The notes below the pieces were generated by a model. It was not told the DNA's origin. It worked only from the letters and a program-made list of their open reading frames with translations, and ran no database searches. Positions 62,507 through 64,000 of a DNA stretch of 64,000 bases are shown here, in pieces (the first letter of the stretch is position 1; every line of letters begins with the position of its first letter). The stretch lies in the NCBI RefSeq assembly GCF_022899355.1, contig NZ_JALJCK010000008.1, positions 62,001 through 126,000 of the forward strand, in the 5' to 3' direction. Position numbers and translations under genes: made by a program. The stretch comes from Shinella yambaruensis. GTDB taxonomy: Bacteria; Pseudomonadota; Alphaproteobacteria; Rhizobiales; Rhizobiaceae.

Positions 62507-63445
62507 ATGGATCAGCTTTCCGCAATGCGTGCCTTCCTCCGCGTGGTGGAGACCGGCAACTTCACCCGGGCCTCCGCTGCGCTCGGCATGCCCAAGGCGA
62601 CGGTGAGCAATCTCATCCAGAACCTCGAGACCCACCTCCAGACCAAGCTGCTCAACCGCACGACGCGCCGGGTGGTGGTGACGACGGACGGGGCGCTCTA
62701 TTACGAACGGGCGATCCAGATCGTCGCGGAGATCGACGAACTGGACGGCAGCCTTTCCCATTCCCATGCAAGCCCGCGCGGGCGCCTGCGCGTCGAGATG
62801 GCGGGGGCCTTCGCCGACCTGCTGGTCATCCCGCGGCTCGGCGATTTCCACAGGAAGTACCCCGACATCCATATCGACCTCGGCGTCGGCGACCGGATGG
62901 TGGATTACCTGGCGGAGAATGTCGACTGCGCGCTGCGCGGCGGGGCGCCGGGCGACCAGTCGCTGATCGCCCGGCGCGTCGCCGAGATCGACGTCGTGAC
63001 CTGCGCCGCCCCCGCCTATATCGAGGCGTTCGGGGCGCCGGACCATCCGCTGGATCTCGGCGGGGAGCACCATTGCGTCAACTATTTCCTGGCGCAGGCC
63101 AATCGCATCATGCCCTTCGCTTTCGAGAAGGATGGCGAGAAGGTCGAGGTCAACGGCCGCTACATCGTCTCGGTCAACGACGCGCGCAGCTATCTTGCCG
63201 CGGCGCTCTCCGGCCTGGGCGTCGCGCCGCTGCCGCGGTTCATGGCGACGGAGGCACTGGCGAGCGGTGCGCTCGTGCCGGTGCTGCCGGGCTGGCGCTG
63301 CGAGCCGATCCCGCTCTATATCGTCTATCCGCCGAACCGGCACCTCTCCAACAAGGTCCGCGTCTTCGTCGACTGGCTGGTGCGGCTTCTCGCCGAGGCC
63401 GAGCTCGGCGCGCCGGCAAGGGCTGCGGGGCGGATGAAGGGGTGA
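62507..63445 (+). CDS. LysR-family transcriptional regulator
   Basis: 312 residues, MDQLSAMRAFLRVVETGNFTRASAALGMPKATVSNLIQNLE helix-turn-helix, CrgA/PtxR-like branch judged from the N-terminus. Effector domain has GRLRVEMAGAFADLLVIPRL. Divergent from the hydrolase-adaptor-pump operon with a palindrome in between; its probable activator or repressor. Confidence 0.92.
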   Translation: MDQLSAMRAFLRVVETGNFTRASAALGMPKATVSNLIQNLETHLQTKLLNRTTRRVVVTTDGALYYERAIQIVAEIDELDGSLSHSHASPRGRLRVEMAGAFADLLVIPRLGDFHRKYPDIHIDLGVGDRMVDYLAENVDCALRGGAPGDQSLIARRVAEIDVVTCAAPAYIEAFGAPDHPLDLGGEHHCVNYFLAQANRIMPFAFEKDGEKVEVNGRYIVSVNDARSYLAAALSGLGVAPLPRFMATEALASGALVPVLPGWRCEPIPLYIVYPPNRHLSNKVRVFVDWLVRLLAEAELGAPARAAGRMKG

Positions 63446-63485
63446 TCCTGCGGGCTTGAAGCAGGCTTGTGGTGCGCGGGGACTA

Positions 63486-63785
63486 CCCCTCTGTCCTCCG
63501 GGCATCTCCCCCACAAGGCAGGCGAATTGCATATGGAATGAGGCGACGCGTCTTGCCCCTTCTCCCCCGCGGGGAGAAGGTCGCGGTAGCGGGATGAGGG
63601 GGCGGCGCAGACGTCAGACGGTGTGCAAGCCCCCTCATCCGACCCTTCGGGCCACCTTCTCCCCGCGGGGGAGAAGGGGAAAGCAGCAGCGTGCTGCCCC
63701 TCACCAGCGTTGCGGTTTGAGCAAGTTTTCGCATCTTGCCGATCTTCCCCCTTGAGGGGGAGATGCCCGGCAGGGCAGAGGGGGG
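63486..63785. repeat. Family A element split by a family B copy (B5)
   Basis: A-type left arm at 63486-63518, family B copy at 63556-63679 (124 bp, same as B4), then an A-type right half from about 63712 to 63785. The sequence bordering B on the left matches that at B4. This accounts for most of the 376-bp gap 63446-63821; no gene is seen there. Confidence 0.78.
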
Positions 63786-63821
63786 TGTAGCCGTAGCCCG
63801 CCGCCGCTCTCCCGCAACGCC

Positions 63822-64000
63822 TCAGTGCTGGTCGAGCACCCGTGTCAGGGTGAGGGCGGCGATGGTGCAGATGGCGCCGGAGATCAGGTAGCCGCCGATG
63901 AAGACGATGCCGAAGCTGGTGGCAAGGCCGAGCGCGACGAGCGGGGCGAAGCCCGCGCCGACGAGCCAGGCGAGGTCCGAGGTCAGCGCCGCGCCGGTGT
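63822..64000 (-). CDS. MFS transporter, C-terminal fragment (cut by window edge)
   Basis: The last 59 codons of a minus-strand gene; its start lies beyond the right edge. Translation shows two membrane helices (WLVGAGFAPLVALGLATSFG and IVFIGGYLISGAICTIAALTL) and ends TRVLDQH. The GxGFAPL pattern is typical of the last helices of metabolite:H+ symporter (MHS) MFS proteins. Too short to name a substrate. Confidence 0.65.
   Translation of the reverse strand, partial: TGAALTSDLAWLVGAGFAPLVALGLATSFGIVFIGGYLISGAICTIAALTLTRVLDQH

Noticed and set aside
28874-63785. Recurring GC-rich repeats as a CRISPR array or insertion sequences
   Set aside because: Copies are kilobases apart, palindromic, without regular spacers and without transposase genes.

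Overview
The window is high-GC DNA with short intergenic gaps, many ATGA start/stop overlaps and many ABC transporters. It also carries two families of GC-rich palindromic repeats and two intergenic repeat types that I associate with Rhizobiaceae. This points to an alphaproteobacterium of the order Hyphomicrobiales (Rhizobiales), probably Rhizobiaceae. Genus and replicon cannot be fixed from the sequence alone. No rRNA, tRNA, CRISPR array, phage or insertion sequence was seen.

Layout. (1) 1-12.8 kb: two AfuBC/FbpBC-type ABC transporter units, each followed by an inositol-monophosphatase-like gene. The second unit continues into a tyrosine-phosphatase-like gene and a metallophosphoesterase, and a LacI-family gene lies convergent to it. 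Four copies of one palindrome (TGCACGGCTGTGCA type) lie before the second unit and beside the lacI gene. I read this as phosphate-ester uptake plus dephosphorylation. (2) 13.0-16.75 kb: an N-formylglutamate-amidohydrolase-like gene, a DUF1704 'QEGLA' metallopeptidase-like gene and a glutathione-synthetase-like ATP-grasp gene, tightly coupled. (3) 16.8-19.3 kb: a doxX-like gene and an MFS exporter, divergent from a TetR regulator. (4) 19.4-22.0 kb: an orphan cytochrome oxidase subunit I gene, divergent from a LysR gene. (5) 22.2-28.8 kb: an oligopeptide-type ABC transporter operon ending in a class V aminotransferase; here one permease is fused to one ATPase through a linker encoded by a palindromic repeat. 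(6) 29.3-38.6 kb: nitrate assimilation: nasT-nasS, a sigma-54 promoter, a two-hairpin ANTAR-type leader with a terminator, then nitrate transporter, nirB, nirD and nasA.

(7) 38.6-47.4 kb, minus strand: an Lrp-type regulator, a HyuA-type hydantoinase/oxoprolinase, a DUF917 protein and a second oligopeptide-type ABC transporter, apparently one operon. (8) 47.6-56.5 kb: a LacI regulator divergent from a sugar/polyol-type ABC transporter (binding protein, two permeases, a 62-residue membrane protein, two ATPases) that ends in a fused DhaK-DhaL kinase. One LacI-type palindrome fills the spacer of the likely promoter. (9) 56.8-63.4 kb: an RND efflux pump, its adaptor and a catalytically incomplete alpha/beta-hydrolase, divergent from a LysR regulator. 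(10) The right edge holds the 3' end of an MFS gene.

Common theme: uptake of scarce organic nutrients followed by an intracellular enzyme that commits the substrate (phosphatases, aminotransferase, hydantoinase, DHA-type kinase), each under a local regulator. Palindromic repeats sit in most of the larger gaps and in one case inside a reading frame. The strongest candidates for undescribed biology are the ATP-grasp/DUF1704/amidohydrolase module, the two transporter-plus-phosphatase units, and the repeat-linked permease-ATPase fusion.
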